Source: CAZZCP01 sp964653235 (lineage in GTDB: Bacteria; Bdellovibrionota; Bdellovibrionia; Bdellovibrionales; UBA840). From it: DNA of 17,888 bases. Below, piece after piece: positions 7,326-14,582 of the stretch. The stretch covers positions 1 through 17,888 of the forward strand of contig CAZZCP010000059.1 of NCBI GenBank assembly GCA_964653235.1, written 5' to 3'. Numbering within the stretch: position 1 is the first letter of the stretch; every line of letters begins with the position of its first letter. The notes under the pieces are model-generated. The model was not told the DNA's origin, searched no databases, and worked only from the letters and a program-made list of their open reading frames with translations. The position numbers and the translations under genes are program-made.

Positions 7326-8054
7326 GTGAATGTTTTACGCTTTTTAATCATTTTTATTGGTAGCATATCGATAGCAAAGGCTCACGAGTTAAGACTTGAT
7401 GAGTTGCCAGAGAACACGTTTCGTAACATCCAAATGTCACAAAATAGCCTAAGTATGCAATATTATGACGGTAGAAAATGGCATGATTATACTTTTACTT
7501 GCGATAAGGCGAAATTAAAATTCGGTCAAGAGTCAGGTGACTTCGAGCTAGATCATGAAAAAGTTCAAAGAAAGTCGGAGGGTAGTGGAGTTGTTACTAT
7601 AGTTGATCCTGAGACTCAAGTGTCTAAGGGAGAAGTAAGAACTCATGAAGATGATTTTGCCAGACGTTGCTATCCTTGTCGTGCAGGAGGGCATATTACT
7701 TTACAGCTTCATTCTCCAGGCCAACGTGCAAAAATGAAATTAAAATGCAATCGCTTTTTTAGGGAAGGTAGATCAGGTATGGAAGTTGAATTTTTGAGTG
7801 ATAACAACAAGAGTATTGTGCAAGTTTCATCATATTATCGCGAAGACCAAACCCCATCAGTTGGAGCATGTCAAAGAATCATCCGTCCTCAATTTACTCA
7901 AATTACTAGTGACTCCTATTCAAGAAGCTACAAATATAAGTTTGATGGCTGTCAATCCTATTTAGAGCCTTTAACTGAGTATAGTAGCGATTATGATTCA
8001 GGCTCAGGCTCAGGCTCAGCCTCAGCCTCAGGCTCAGCCTCAGGTAGAAGATAG
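7326..8054 (+). CDS. Secreted protein with Gly/Ser/Ala repeat tail, unknown function
   Basis: 242 residues, starting at GTG 7326, five bases after a perfect AGGAGG (7315-7320). The signal peptide ends near AKA (residue 18). The mature domain contains CYPC (about 112-115) and further cysteines (TCDK, KCNRF, GACQR, DGCQS), suggesting disulfides outside the cytoplasm. The last residues, DSGSGSGSASASGSASGRR, come from seven in-frame copies of a GSCTCA hexamer (S is G or C). No family recognised. A strong terminator follows at 8082-8111, so the gene ends its transcription unit. It shares the ending GRR, and 14 identical bases over its stop codon, with the 2856-4547 gene. Confidence 0.75.
   Translation: MNVLRFLIIFIGSISIAKAHELRLDELPENTFRNIQMSQNSLSMQYYDGRKWHDYTFTCDKAKLKFGQESGDFELDHEKVQRKSEGSGVVTIVDPETQVSKGEVRTHEDDFARRCYPCRAGGHITLQLHSPGQRAKMKLKCNRFFREGRSGMEVEFLSDNNKSIVQVSSYYREDQTPSVGACQRIIRPQFTQITSDSYSRSYKYKFDGCQSYLEPLTEYSSDYDSGSGSGSASASGSASGRR
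8001..8042 (+). repeat. Hexanucleotide tandem repeat, seven copies
   Basis: Copies of GGCTCA or GCCTCA run without interruption in the order G,G,G,C,C,G,C at the second base, and encode alternating Gly-Ser and Ala-Ser. The unit is a multiple of three, so copy-number change would alter tail length without a frameshift. Confidence 0.9.
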
Positions 8055-8081
8055 TCTAACTCTTGTTTGCACATCAACAAT

Positions 8082-8111
8082 AGGTCTCCTTCTTTTGTGG
8101 GAGACCTTTTT
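8082..8111 (+). terminator. Rho-independent terminator of the 7326-8054 gene
   Basis: AGGTCTCC (8082-8089) pairs with GGAGACCT (8100-8107) around a 10-nt loop and is followed directly by a run of five T (8107-8111). It begins 27 bp after the stop codon. It lies between convergent genes; the minus-strand side lacks a matching T-run, so it acts mainly on the plus strand. Confidence 0.85.
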
Positions 8112-8134
8112 AAGTAATAAACAACAGCAAGTGC

Positions 8135-8827
8135 TCAACACCAACTGGCCAAATTTTTTGATGGGTTTTCTAAAAACTCTCGAATATTTGCCTCTAAAAT
8201 ACGATAGCCAACATTGCCAAACAAAACCTGCCGGCCTTCATTGATAAAATAGGTTGGACTCCCTTTGATCTTTTGCGTGTTTTGCAGGTTTTGATCCCAA
8301 GAGAGTTCGGCCATGGCCCTGCCAGAATCGAGTTCTTTTTCTATTCGCTCGCGATCAATCTTAAGCTCCTCTAAAAGTTCAAATTGAACAGACTTTTGCG
8401 AAACATCTTTGAGCTCAGCAAAAAAAGCTTCTCTTAAGCGCCAAGATAAGCTTCTTGATGGGGTAGGTTGATCGGCTTTACAAGCTTCAGAGCTATTGTC
8501 TTCAAGCAACTGCGCGGCTTTGAGCAAGATATGACAAGACTGTGAGCTTTCGGGGATTACATTCTTCCAAACATCGGGGTGAATCTTTATATGTGAAAAC
8601 TTTTCGGCAACTTTGAGAACATGCTTTCCGTAGGCAGGTGTTCCACCGCGATGGCCCCAGCTTGCCTCGAGTTTTTTGCGAGTATGACCAAAGACGTTGA
8701 TATAATGAAAGTTGATGGCAATGCGATCTCCAAAACTTTGTTTGAGCTCATGAATTCGAACTTCAGAAACATAGGCCCATACACAAAGAATATCTGAATA
8801 GTAATCCATAGGAACAATTTGGCTCAC
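8135..8827 (-). CDS. DsbA-fold (FrnE-like) oxidoreductase family protein
   Basis: 230 residues without signal peptide, so probably cytosolic. MDYYSDILCVWAYVSE (7-22) is the thioredoxin-like first strand and active-site region. PESSQSCHILLKAAQLL (92-108) resembles the helical insertion of FrnE/2-hydroxychromene-2-carboxylate isomerase-like proteins. GSPTYFINEGRQVLFGNVGY (189-208) holds the cis-proline (P191) and final strand. The active-site position reads CVWA, so only one Cys (C15) of a CxxC pair is present. This suggests glutathione- or isomerase-type chemistry, or a non-classical thiol role, instead of disulfide exchange. The start is GTG 8827; ATG 8809 (residue 7) is an alternative. Confidence 0.75.
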   Translation of the reverse strand: MSQIVPMDYYSDILCVWAYVSEVRIHELKQSFGDRIAINFHYINVFGHTRKKLEASWGHRGGTPAYGKHVLKVAEKFSHIKIHPDVWKNVIPESSQSCHILLKAAQLLEDNSSEACKADQPTPSRSLSWRLREAFFAELKDVSQKSVQFELLEELKIDRERIEKELDSGRAMAELSWDQNLQNTQKIKGSPTYFINEGRQVLFGNVGYRILEANIREFLENPSKNLASWC

Positions 8828-8887
8828 AAAACCCCCAGCTTTATACTATTGAGCCATTGAAAGGATCAAAATTCAAGTTGCACTTAC

Positions 8888-10066
8888 TTAGGGAGTTCCC
8901 CATTTTTCTTTAAGATAATTTTCTATCAATGCAATATTGGGCGCACTCAAAGAACTGTCGTAAATCAAGACTTCGCGCACTTTCATGATAGGGCGGTAGT
9001 GAGGTCCACTTCCATTATCGAGTGCTGCAAAATACACAAAGTTTGATTGTAGATTGGTATACTCCATAGTAACAAGCTGCAAACCACTTGGAAACTGACC
9101 CGCAGGTCCAATATTCTCTCCTGGGCCAAAAGCAGCTCCGCTATTAAAAGATAAAGTTCCTTCTTCGGCAGCAGTACCGTCAAAACTCACCGCATATGCG
9201 CCGCCAAAACCATCTGTCAACGCAAACAAATAGATTGAGCCTCCAGAATGAGCCTCGCTCAATATGCCATGTCCTCCTGCTCCTCCGCCAAGATCTTCAA
9301 CCACCATAAATATTATTTTTGTATCAAAAGCCGGGATGTTAAAAAAATGTCCAGAATCATTGTTTCCGGCTGAGCCTACAAAATTAACGTAGTTATCTGT
9401 TGATGATTCGAGACTAGGCCGAGCGCTACCACTTGTAGTTGCATCATTACCGAGTGAGCTTTTGTCTTGCCAGCAGCCAATAGCATTACCGTCTGTAGCA
9501 GCTAAGCTACAAGCTGAATCGGTAAACAGAGTCGATGTATCAGCAGCATCGAGCCAAAACTGAAGACCAGCAATATCAGTAGGAGCAAAAGTCAAAGTGG
9601 CAAGAACATCTGTATCGAGCTCTAGTTGAAAGTTTTCGTAGCCAACGATATTATAATCGACTTCGATTTCTGCATTTACGCTTCCCCCTATTAAACTCAA
9701 AAATTCAATCTGAATGGAGCAAGATTCACCTGGTTCAAGAATCAAAGAGATGCAATTTTCAGTGGCAATTGTAAAGGCACTGTTAGATAGTTGAAGGCCA
9801 TTGATCAGAATATCAAAGTCTTCTGTCGTATTCGTAATAGCTAAATCTTCGGTGTGCGTATTGGCAATAGAAACACTGCCGTAATCAAGCACGGAGGGGC
9901 TAAATCGAATTCCTGGATTGCCAATACTGCCAATGTCGGGTTCTGGTTCTGGCTCAGGTTCATTGATGGGAGCCTCATCATGAATTTGAAAGAGTTCATC
10001 CACCTCGCTTCCGTCTGAGCAAGAGAGTGTTAAGATGAATAAAATAGACTGCAAAAGCAGCTTCAT
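8888..10066 (-). CDS. Lipoprotein with ASH-like and LamG-like domains
   Basis: 392 residues. The signal peptide ends in lipobox LTLSC (Cys16). An acidic EP-repeat linker (36-43) follows. Residues about 52-155 look like an ASH/HYDIN-type beta-sandwich, with FSPSVLDYGSVSI and LEPGESCSIQIEF. From about 160 to the end the protein resembles bacterial LamG/concanavalin-like jellyroll modules. These begin GLQFWLDAADTSTLF, continue with CWQDKSSLGNDAT...RP and end ENYLKEKWG. Such modules often bind glycans or proteins on surfaces. It sits 116 bp downstream of the interrupted VWA gene on the same strand. A surface adhesin-like role is inferred. Confidence 0.8.
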   Translation of the reverse strand: MKLLLQSILFILTLSCSDGSEVDELFQIHDEAPINEPEPEPEPDIGSIGNPGIRFSPSVLDYGSVSIANTHTEDLAITNTTEDFDILINGLQLSNSAFTIATENCISLILEPGESCSIQIEFLSLIGGSVNAEIEVDYNIVGYENFQLELDTDVLATLTFAPTDIAGLQFWLDAADTSTLFTDSACSLAATDGNAIGCWQDKSSLGNDATTSGSARPSLESSTDNYVNFVGSAGNNDSGHFFNIPAFDTKIIFMVVEDLGGGAGGHGILSEAHSGGSIYLFALTDGFGGAYAVSFDGTAAEEGTLSFNSGAAFGPGENIGPAGQFPSGLQLVTMEYTNLQSNFVYFAALDNGSGPHYRPIMKVREVLIYDSSLSAPNIALIENYLKEKWGTP

Positions 10067-10182
10067 TGGGCTCCTTAAAAAAATAAATGAATCCGATTTC
10101 TTTTCGGAGATCTGTGTTGTTAAGTAAAAAAAGACACGCGACCTATGTAGAGTCAGACAGGCTTTCTATATCTTGGTTGTGC

Positions 10183-11331
10183 TTAGAACGAATTGCAGGT
10201 GTAAGTAATCGAACCCTTTCCACCTGGAGGCACTGGTTTGGGAAAGAGAAGCCGAGTTCCATCGATGCTGTTTAGATCTAAGGACTTTTCTTCTATTTCA
10301 TCTAGATCAAGTAAGATCTCACCTTCAGGCACGCAGCCCAAATCAATGCTCAAAAGCGAGCCAGTTGCAATTTGACCAATCGCGGCAAGCTCTCTTCCGT
10401 AATCATCTGAGCATATGCTGCCTTTCACTCCACCTGTGGCTTGCGAAAGATTGGCTGCAGAATGTCCATAATAAACTCGGCTAGTGTCTTCTAATTGATC
10501 TCTAAGGCAATCTAAATTACCTGGCTGTATGACAATAGAGTGATACAAAATAGCAGACTCTCCATTATTTTTTATTTTATTTGGGAATCGATCAACGAGT
10601 AAGCTTTGAAGCTCTTGCCAATCGTTCTATACTTTAAAATTATCTTTTGAAGTAATAATATCATCATCGACACCTTTCTGAGATAATAAATTTTTTAAAG
10701 GTGCTTTTTTATATTCCTGGCACTGATCTTCAGATCCGCAGCTAAGCTCATCTTCATCACTCAATATTACAAAATGAATTGAGCCTTCATCTTCGCGAAT
10801 ACAATTTTCAAAATTATTGTTTTCAACCAACCTATAAATAGCCTCTATAGGAACTTCTCTGCCAGTACTGTTATCATTTTTAACTCTTTCTAAAGTATCA
10901 CGAAAGATTTGTTCTACATTTGGTGTATTTGCGCCAATTACTTTTTCTTGTCTGTCTTGTCGACCAAGATACCACTCTCGCAAAGGGGAAGAACTAACAT
11001 CAGTATATATATAGCACATCTGCCAATTCGAATTGGTTTGGTTTAAAACATTGAGTAAACTTACAAATCGATCTGCCAATTGATCGATATCCTCATCCAT
11101 TGAGCCTGAATTATCGATGACAAAGACAAGGTCAAGAACGGGAGACTCAAATGTGTTTTCAAAGCTTTTAGTGATAGTCTCACCATCTTGGGGCTCAAAA
11201 CTAGCAGCTTCTGACGGGCTTTCTTTACCAAAGCTCACAGTATCTGAACCACAATTGTTATAGGCAATCATAACCAGGAGGCTCAGACCGAATAAAACAT
11301 AGGTCTTTAAACTTTGATTCCACATTCTCAT
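10183..11331 (-). pseudogene. VWA-domain lipoprotein interrupted by one in-frame TAG
   Basis: One continuous 383-codon frame is split by a single TAG at 10627-10629. The upstream part (234 residues) has a signal peptide with the YNNCG lipobox (Cys27) and the VWA metal site DNSGS (73-77) in LDLVFVIDNSGSMDED, plus ILSDEDE (189-195). After the TAG the frame continues for 26 codons (NDWQELQSLL..., FPNK) and then 121 more without another stop. It contains YHSIVIQPG, SQATGGVKGSICSDDYG and a final conserved-looking Cys region, which is typical of the C-terminal part of this lipoprotein type. No frameshift is needed. A nonsense mutation, a sequencing error or readthrough would each explain it. Two separate short proteins (10627-11331 and a TTG-started 10183-10548) are less likely. 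Confidence 0.8.
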
Positions 11332-11431
11332 ACCTATACATCGGACCAGATTGAGAAAAACTAAATGATTTAAGCTGTACTGATTTGAAACGCATATTCT
11401 ATTTCTAAGTCATCGAGCTTAATTCTAGACC

Positions 11432-12751
11432 GTGAAAAACCGATTAAAATTTATGTTCGTTCGTTTTTACCTTTTTTTTATGACGGCTCTAATGGCCCTA
11501 TCTTGCGGTTCATCCAATTTAAGTGGGACTTCTTTAAATCCTCCTTCAGGAGGCAACCCACCCCCGACTAATCCTCCACCTCCAGGACCACAAAATTGTT
11601 CGCTCGGAGATACAATCGAGATTCATCAGAAATACCAGTACGAAGCAGGTTTAGCTAGCTATCCTTATGGTACATTTGGTGACAATGTAGATGATGACGG
11701 CAATATCTATTTTCGTGCCGTAATGCGAGATTCGAGTGGTTATAAAAGTGGTATCCGAGCTCTGGGTGCTGATAAGAAAGGCTATTTTACCTTGACTCGA
11801 GCTCCAGCGGGGGCGGCAGGAAATGCTGTTTATTTTGCATTGTTTGTCGATGAAGACTCAGACAACATACATATTCTAGATGTGAACTCAAACAATTACT
11901 ATTTTGTTTATGACAAAGAAACCGGCATGCTCTCTGCAGGTAAAGAAATTGATGATGCAGGTTGTACCGGGGGACACTTTATCTATCTGTACGCCAACGA
12001 AAGCTCTGGGCTGGTTTTGGTATCAGGTACGAATTTTAGTTCTCGAGAGCATGTTCTTTGTCGCTCGACCAACAATGGTGACACATTTACAGAGATCATT
12101 CGTTATGAACCAACTCTCAACGAGTACACACTCTTTTCTAAACCCTATCGACTGGCAAACGGAGATTTTCTACTTCCGGGTGGCTTTGAAAACGCAGGCT
12201 CTTGGGTAATGGGGGTTCGAAAAAGCACAGACGATGGAGCGACTTGGTCAGATCCAACAGTGGCTCAAGGGGCGATGCCTTTTAAGCTCATCGATGATGG
12301 TGGTTATAGTACAACTTATGCTCAGCATGTGTTTCAAGTTTCTAATGGTACAGTCTTTCTAACTGGAGCAGCAAAGAATGTGGATGGTGAAACCGAATCT
12401 ATTATAATGAAGTCCGAAGACAATGGAGATACCTGGTCTTTTGTAAATGGATTTTTGTATGGAGGTAGTGAACCCAACATTGATTTTCCGGTGCAAGGCC
12501 CTGATGGTAAAATCTACTTCGGAATATCGGGTGAGGATAGTGAAGGTAAAAAAACGATTCTTGTCGCACGAACTGATGACGAATTTGTAAGCTATAGTAT
12601 CTTGGCAAGCTATCAGAATCCAGCTGTTCATGATACTCTTATTCTATTAGAAATGGCTTTTGACTCTGATGGCAATTTGCAGCTCTTTATTGTTGGAAGA
12701 GACGATTTAAATGTTGAACAGGCTTGGCACGCAAGACTGCCTTGTGAGTAA
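11432..12751 (+). CDS. Lipoprotein with Asp-box (sialidase-like/BNR) repeats
   Basis: 439 residues from GTG 11432; ATG 11453 is an alternative start that still leaves a signal peptide. The lipobox is MALSC (Cys25). A Pro-rich spacer (37-54, PPSGGNPPPTNPPPPGP) lifts the globular part from the membrane. Three Asp-boxes are seen: STNNGDTF (212-219), STDDGATW (265-272) and SEDNGDTW (328-335). These mark a six- or seven-bladed beta-propeller as in sialidases and exo-enzymes. The sialidase Arg triad was not identified, so glycosidase activity is not claimed. It is divergent from the VWA gene across 100 bp and convergent with the 12756-13034 gene (4-bp gap). Confidence 0.82.
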   Translation: MKNRLKFMFVRFYLFFMTALMALSCGSSNLSGTSLNPPSGGNPPPTNPPPPGPQNCSLGDTIEIHQKYQYEAGLASYPYGTFGDNVDDDGNIYFRAVMRDSSGYKSGIRALGADKKGYFTLTRAPAGAAGNAVYFALFVDEDSDNIHILDVNSNNYYFVYDKETGMLSAGKEIDDAGCTGGHFIYLYANESSGLVLVSGTNFSSREHVLCRSTNNGDTFTEIIRYEPTLNEYTLFSKPYRLANGDFLLPGGFENAGSWVMGVRKSTDDGATWSDPTVAQGAMPFKLIDDGGYSTTYAQHVFQVSNGTVFLTGAAKNVDGETESIIMKSEDNGDTWSFVNGFLYGGSEPNIDFPVQGPDGKIYFGISGEDSEGKKTILVARTDDEFVSYSILASYQNPAVHDTLILLEMAFDSDGNLQLFIVGRDDLNVEQAWHARLPCE

Positions 12752-12755
12752 TGGC

Positions 12756-13034
12756 TTACATTGTTTTACAAAGATAGGCATTGCCGCGAACAATTTCATT
12801 AAAACCAACCTCATTGGGTCCTGAACTTTGAATGTGGCTCGCGCCCTTGGTACCAGCTTGTTTTCTCAGCTCAACTTGCCAGTTTTCAACATCTTCTGTT
12901 TGAACAATTCCTAAATACTTGCAAGCGCTAAAGTCTTGAGTGCTATTGATATAAATATCATTGGCCTTGGTGTTAGTGTTGGCAGGTTGACTGGCGCAGC
13001 CGGCGCAAAATAGTAATACAACAAGATATTTCAT
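12756..13034 (-). CDS. Small lipoprotein of the DUF4156/RcsF-like type
   Basis: 92 residues. The signal peptide ends in the lipobox CAGC (Cys13). The mature domain has CKYLGIVQTEDVENW, ELRKQAGTKGASHI and a terminal GNAYLC. This pattern of C-x-x-x-G-x-V, an R/K-x-x-A helix and G-x-A-Y-x-C is that of YjeI/DUF4156 and RcsF-like outer-membrane lipoproteins. An AGGAGG lies 5 bases before ATG 13034. Function unknown; RcsF homologues sense envelope stress, but that role should not be transferred here. Confidence 0.75.
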   Translation of the reverse strand: MKYLVVLLFCAGCASQPANTNTKANDIYINSTQDFSACKYLGIVQTEDVENWQVELRKQAGTKGASHIQSSGPNEVGFNEIVRGNAYLCKTM

Positions 13035-13118
13035 GAAAGCCTCCTAAATTTAAAAATACTATAGTGCCAAATAATTAAAAACTATATTAATTTCAGATGT
13101 GAAATCTATAATCATTAA

Positions 13119-13156
13119 GACAAACTGTCACCCCTTTAGTTCTAAAACAATTTGTC
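13119..13156 (-). terminator. Inverted repeat downstream of the antitoxin gene
   Basis: GACAAACTGT (13119-13128) and ACAATTTGTC (13147-13156) pair with one mismatch around an 18-nt loop, starting 8 bp after the stop codon of the antitoxin gene at 13165. The loop is long and no good T-run follows, so this is a weak terminator or processing site at best. Confidence 0.3.
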
Positions 13157-13164
13157 CTATTTTA

Positions 13165-13491
13165 TTAAGCAGCAGTTGTTTCTTCTAATTGATTTATGTA
13201 TCTCAAAACTTTGGATACATTTTCTAGGGTCGGATTTGCTGTGGGTTCACACATTCTATATAAAGTGCTCTTTGAAAGCCCGGTGCTTTTTGTTATTTCC
13301 TTGTAATCATATTTCTCAAGTAAAATAGCGATACATCCTTTAAAAGTATCAAAATCAGCTTCAAACAATGCCTCTATTATTGCCTCTTTTAGACCTGTAA
13401 TTGAAACTTCGGATCCAGGAGAATATATTTCTGCTTTAGCGTTCTCTTTTGAGGATTTTACGGGCTTTTTTGATGTCTTTGCTTTGGCCAT
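13165..13491 (-). CDS. Antitoxin, XRE-type HTH addiction-module antidote protein
   Basis: 108 residues. The basic N-terminus (AKAKTSKKPVKSSKENAKA) is an extension; the core from about 34 matches the COG3636-type antidote pattern. That pattern is EALFEADFDTFKGCIAILLE, then a helix-turn-helix DYKEITKSTGLSKSTLYRM (62-80), then NPTLENVSKVLRYI (86-99). It would bind and neutralise the RelE-type toxin encoded just upstream and repress the operon. A perfect AGGAGG lies 8 bases before ATG 13491, inside the toxin coding sequence, which makes the 56-bp overlap with the toxin gene real. Toxin-first order is that of HigBA-like modules. Confidence 0.88.
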   Translation of the reverse strand: MAKAKTSKKPVKSSKENAKAEIYSPGSEVSITGLKEAIIEALFEADFDTFKGCIAILLEKYDYKEITKSTGLSKSTLYRMCEPTANPTLENVSKVLRYINQLEETTAA

Positions 13492-13723
13492 TTTTATTGC
13501 CTCCTAATAGCACTAGGCTTAGTTCTTCATTTAGTACCAGTGAATAGTAAACTCTTCGTCCATTTTTCCACTTTAACTTGAGTAGCTCCTCCCCTAGTGG
13601 TTTATGGTCACCAAAATAATTAAAAAGCTCGATATTTTTCAAGCGAGAATCGATTTGCGCCTTCTCTTTCTCGGTTTGCTTATTGAACCAAGCTGTAAAC
13701 TCAGGGGTGCGAGCAATTTTCAT
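13436..13723 (-). CDS. RelE/ParE-superfamily toxin of an addiction module
   Basis: 95 residues from ATG 13723 (MKIARTPEFTAWFNKQ). The frame extends upstream to a TTG at 13759, but family members begin at this motif and the upstream part contains the operator palindrome. Features of the COG3657 phage-derived killer proteins are RLKNIELFNYFGDHKPLGEE, the KNGRRVYYSLVL strand and LLGGNKNGQSKDIKKARKI near the end. Relatives are ribosome-dependent mRNA endonucleases that stop translation. The catalytic residues of this copy cannot be assigned by eye. It overlaps the antitoxin gene by 56 bp. Ribosome-binding signals at its ATG are weak, in contrast to the strong AGGAGG of the antitoxin, which favours antitoxin excess. 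Confidence 0.87.
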   Translation of the reverse strand: MKIARTPEFTAWFNKQTEKEKAQIDSRLKNIELFNYFGDHKPLGEELLKLKWKNGRRVYYSLVLNEELSLVLLGGNKNGQSKDIKKARKILKRER

Positions 13724-13733
13724 CTTAGGTAAT

Positions 13734-13749
13734 TTCCCATATATGGGAA
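13734..13749. promoter_or_regulatory. Perfect palindrome upstream of the toxin-antitoxin operon, probable operator
   Basis: TTCCCATATATGGGAA is a perfect 16-bp palindrome ending 10 bp before the toxin ATG. On the minus strand a TTTATC-like -35 and a TATATG -10 (18-bp spacing) would place the -10 inside it. Autorepression by the antitoxin or the toxin-antitoxin complex at such a site is the rule for these modules. It also lies 34 bp before the divergent gene at 13784 and could control both. Confidence 0.65.
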
Positions 13750-13783
13750 TAAATATCAAGAGATAAATTTAGGCTGCTTTTAT

Positions 13784-14059
13784 TTGAAATTTCGAGATCT
13801 AGAAAATATTTGTAGTGCCTATGATGAAATAGAAGAAAGGTCTGCAAAAGGCGAAAATCTTAAAGTTTTATTACAAGAACATTCTCAAAAAACGCTAGGT
13901 AAACTATTGTCATTTGAAATACGATCTGCTTTTGAAAGTTTGTCTTACGCAGATGCAAAAGTTCGATATGAAATGTGGCGCCAGGTCGCTGAAGAGGTGG
14001 GTTATACCGATTTGGAATGCCCAAAAATGCAAAAAATTTATACTAAGCTTGAAATTTGA
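13784..14059 (+). CDS. Small hypothetical protein divergent from the toxin-antitoxin pair
   Basis: 91 residues if started at TTG 13784; no earlier ATG or strong ribosome-binding site is present, so the start is uncertain. The sequence is mainly helical and charged (SAYDEIEERSAKGENLKVLLQ, FESLSYADAKVRYEMWRQV) and cytosolic. I recognise no family. It faces away from the toxin gene across about 60 bp that contain the TTCCCATATATGGGAA palindrome. It could therefore share regulation with, or belong to, the toxin-antitoxin locus. It may equally be unrelated. The amino-acid composition looks like real protein, but confidence is moderate because of length and start. Confidence 0.5.
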   Translation: MKFRDLENICSAYDEIEERSAKGENLKVLLQEHSQKTLGKLLSFEIRSAFESLSYADAKVRYEMWRQVAEEVGYTDLECPKMQKIYTKLEI

Positions 14060-14114
14060 TTTGACGTTTTCTTCTTTACTCTAATTTACAATAGAATTCA
14101 GTTATTCTTAGTTC

Positions 14115-14582
14115 ATGATTTTATTTTTTATGATGATCTTACTTGCGAATCCAGATTCATCATTATGTGAGCAAAATAATACAAATTGTATGCTCGAAAA
14201 TGTGGAGCAAAAAAAGTCTTCTGAGGCTAATAATGTTTTGAATCTGCCTTTGCAGGTCTGTTCTTTGCAGCCTAAAACAGGTTTTTTTCGTAGCGGAGAT
14301 TGCAGAACATCTGAACAAGATCAAGGCGTACATACAGTATGTGCGGTGATGACCAAAGAGTTTTTAGAGTTTACAAAGGCCAATGGAAATGACCTCAGCA
14401 GTCCGAATCCTCGCTATGCTTTTGCAGGCTTAAAACCGGGCGATTCTTGGTGTTTGTGTGCCTCCCGTTGGTATGAAGCCTATAAAGCTTCAAAAGCTCC
14501 AAAGGTGAAGCTGGGTGCCACAGAAGAGACGAGCTTAAAATTCATACCCATTGATGTATTGAAAGAGCTGCAAGTAAAATGA
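14115..14582 (+). CDS. DUF2237 family protein with an N-terminal export-like extension
   Basis: 155 residues. Residues about 40-153 are a full DUF2237 domain: LNLPLQVCSLQPKTGFFRSGDC, DQGVHTVCAVMTKEFLEFT, GNDLSSPNPRYAFAGLKPGDSWCLCASRWYEA (split across 91-122) and KLGATEETSLKFIPIDVLKEL. Most members I recall start close to this domain. Here about 38 residues precede it, including a hydrophobic MILFFMMILLA that looks like a signal peptide or membrane anchor. ATG 14190 (residue 26) is an alternative start that would remove it; neither start has a good ribosome-binding site. The stop overlaps the photolyase start as ATGA, so the two are translationally coupled. DUF2237 function is unknown. Confidence 0.85.
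   Translation: MILFFMMILLANPDSSLCEQNNTNCMLENVEQKKSSEANNVLNLPLQVCSLQPKTGFFRSGDCRTSEQDQGVHTVCAVMTKEFLEFTKANGNDLSSPNPRYAFAGLKPGDSWCLCASRWYEAYKASKAPKVKLGATEETSLKFIPIDVLKELQVK

Noticed and set aside
7996..8042. Hexamer repeat as a phase-variation switch
   Set aside because: The unit is six bases, so gain or loss keeps the frame; only tail length could vary.
10087..10275. 62-codon plus-strand ORF
   Set aside because: It overlaps the 3' end of the VWA gene on the other strand, has no ribosome-binding site and its peptide looks random.
10627..10629. TAG as a recoded sense codon (pyrrolysine or reassigned amber)
   Set aside because: Several intact genes here end in TAG and no associated tRNA or synthetase gene is visible, so a nonsense change or error is simpler.
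13724..13759. Upstream TTG start that would lengthen the toxin by 12 residues
   Set aside because: Family members begin at MKIARTPEF-like sequence and the extension would be encoded by the operator palindrome.
14061..14092. Promoter TTGACG...TACAAT before the DUF2237 gene
   Set aside because: The boxes are 20 bp apart, outside the usual 16-18 bp, and no better pair was found.
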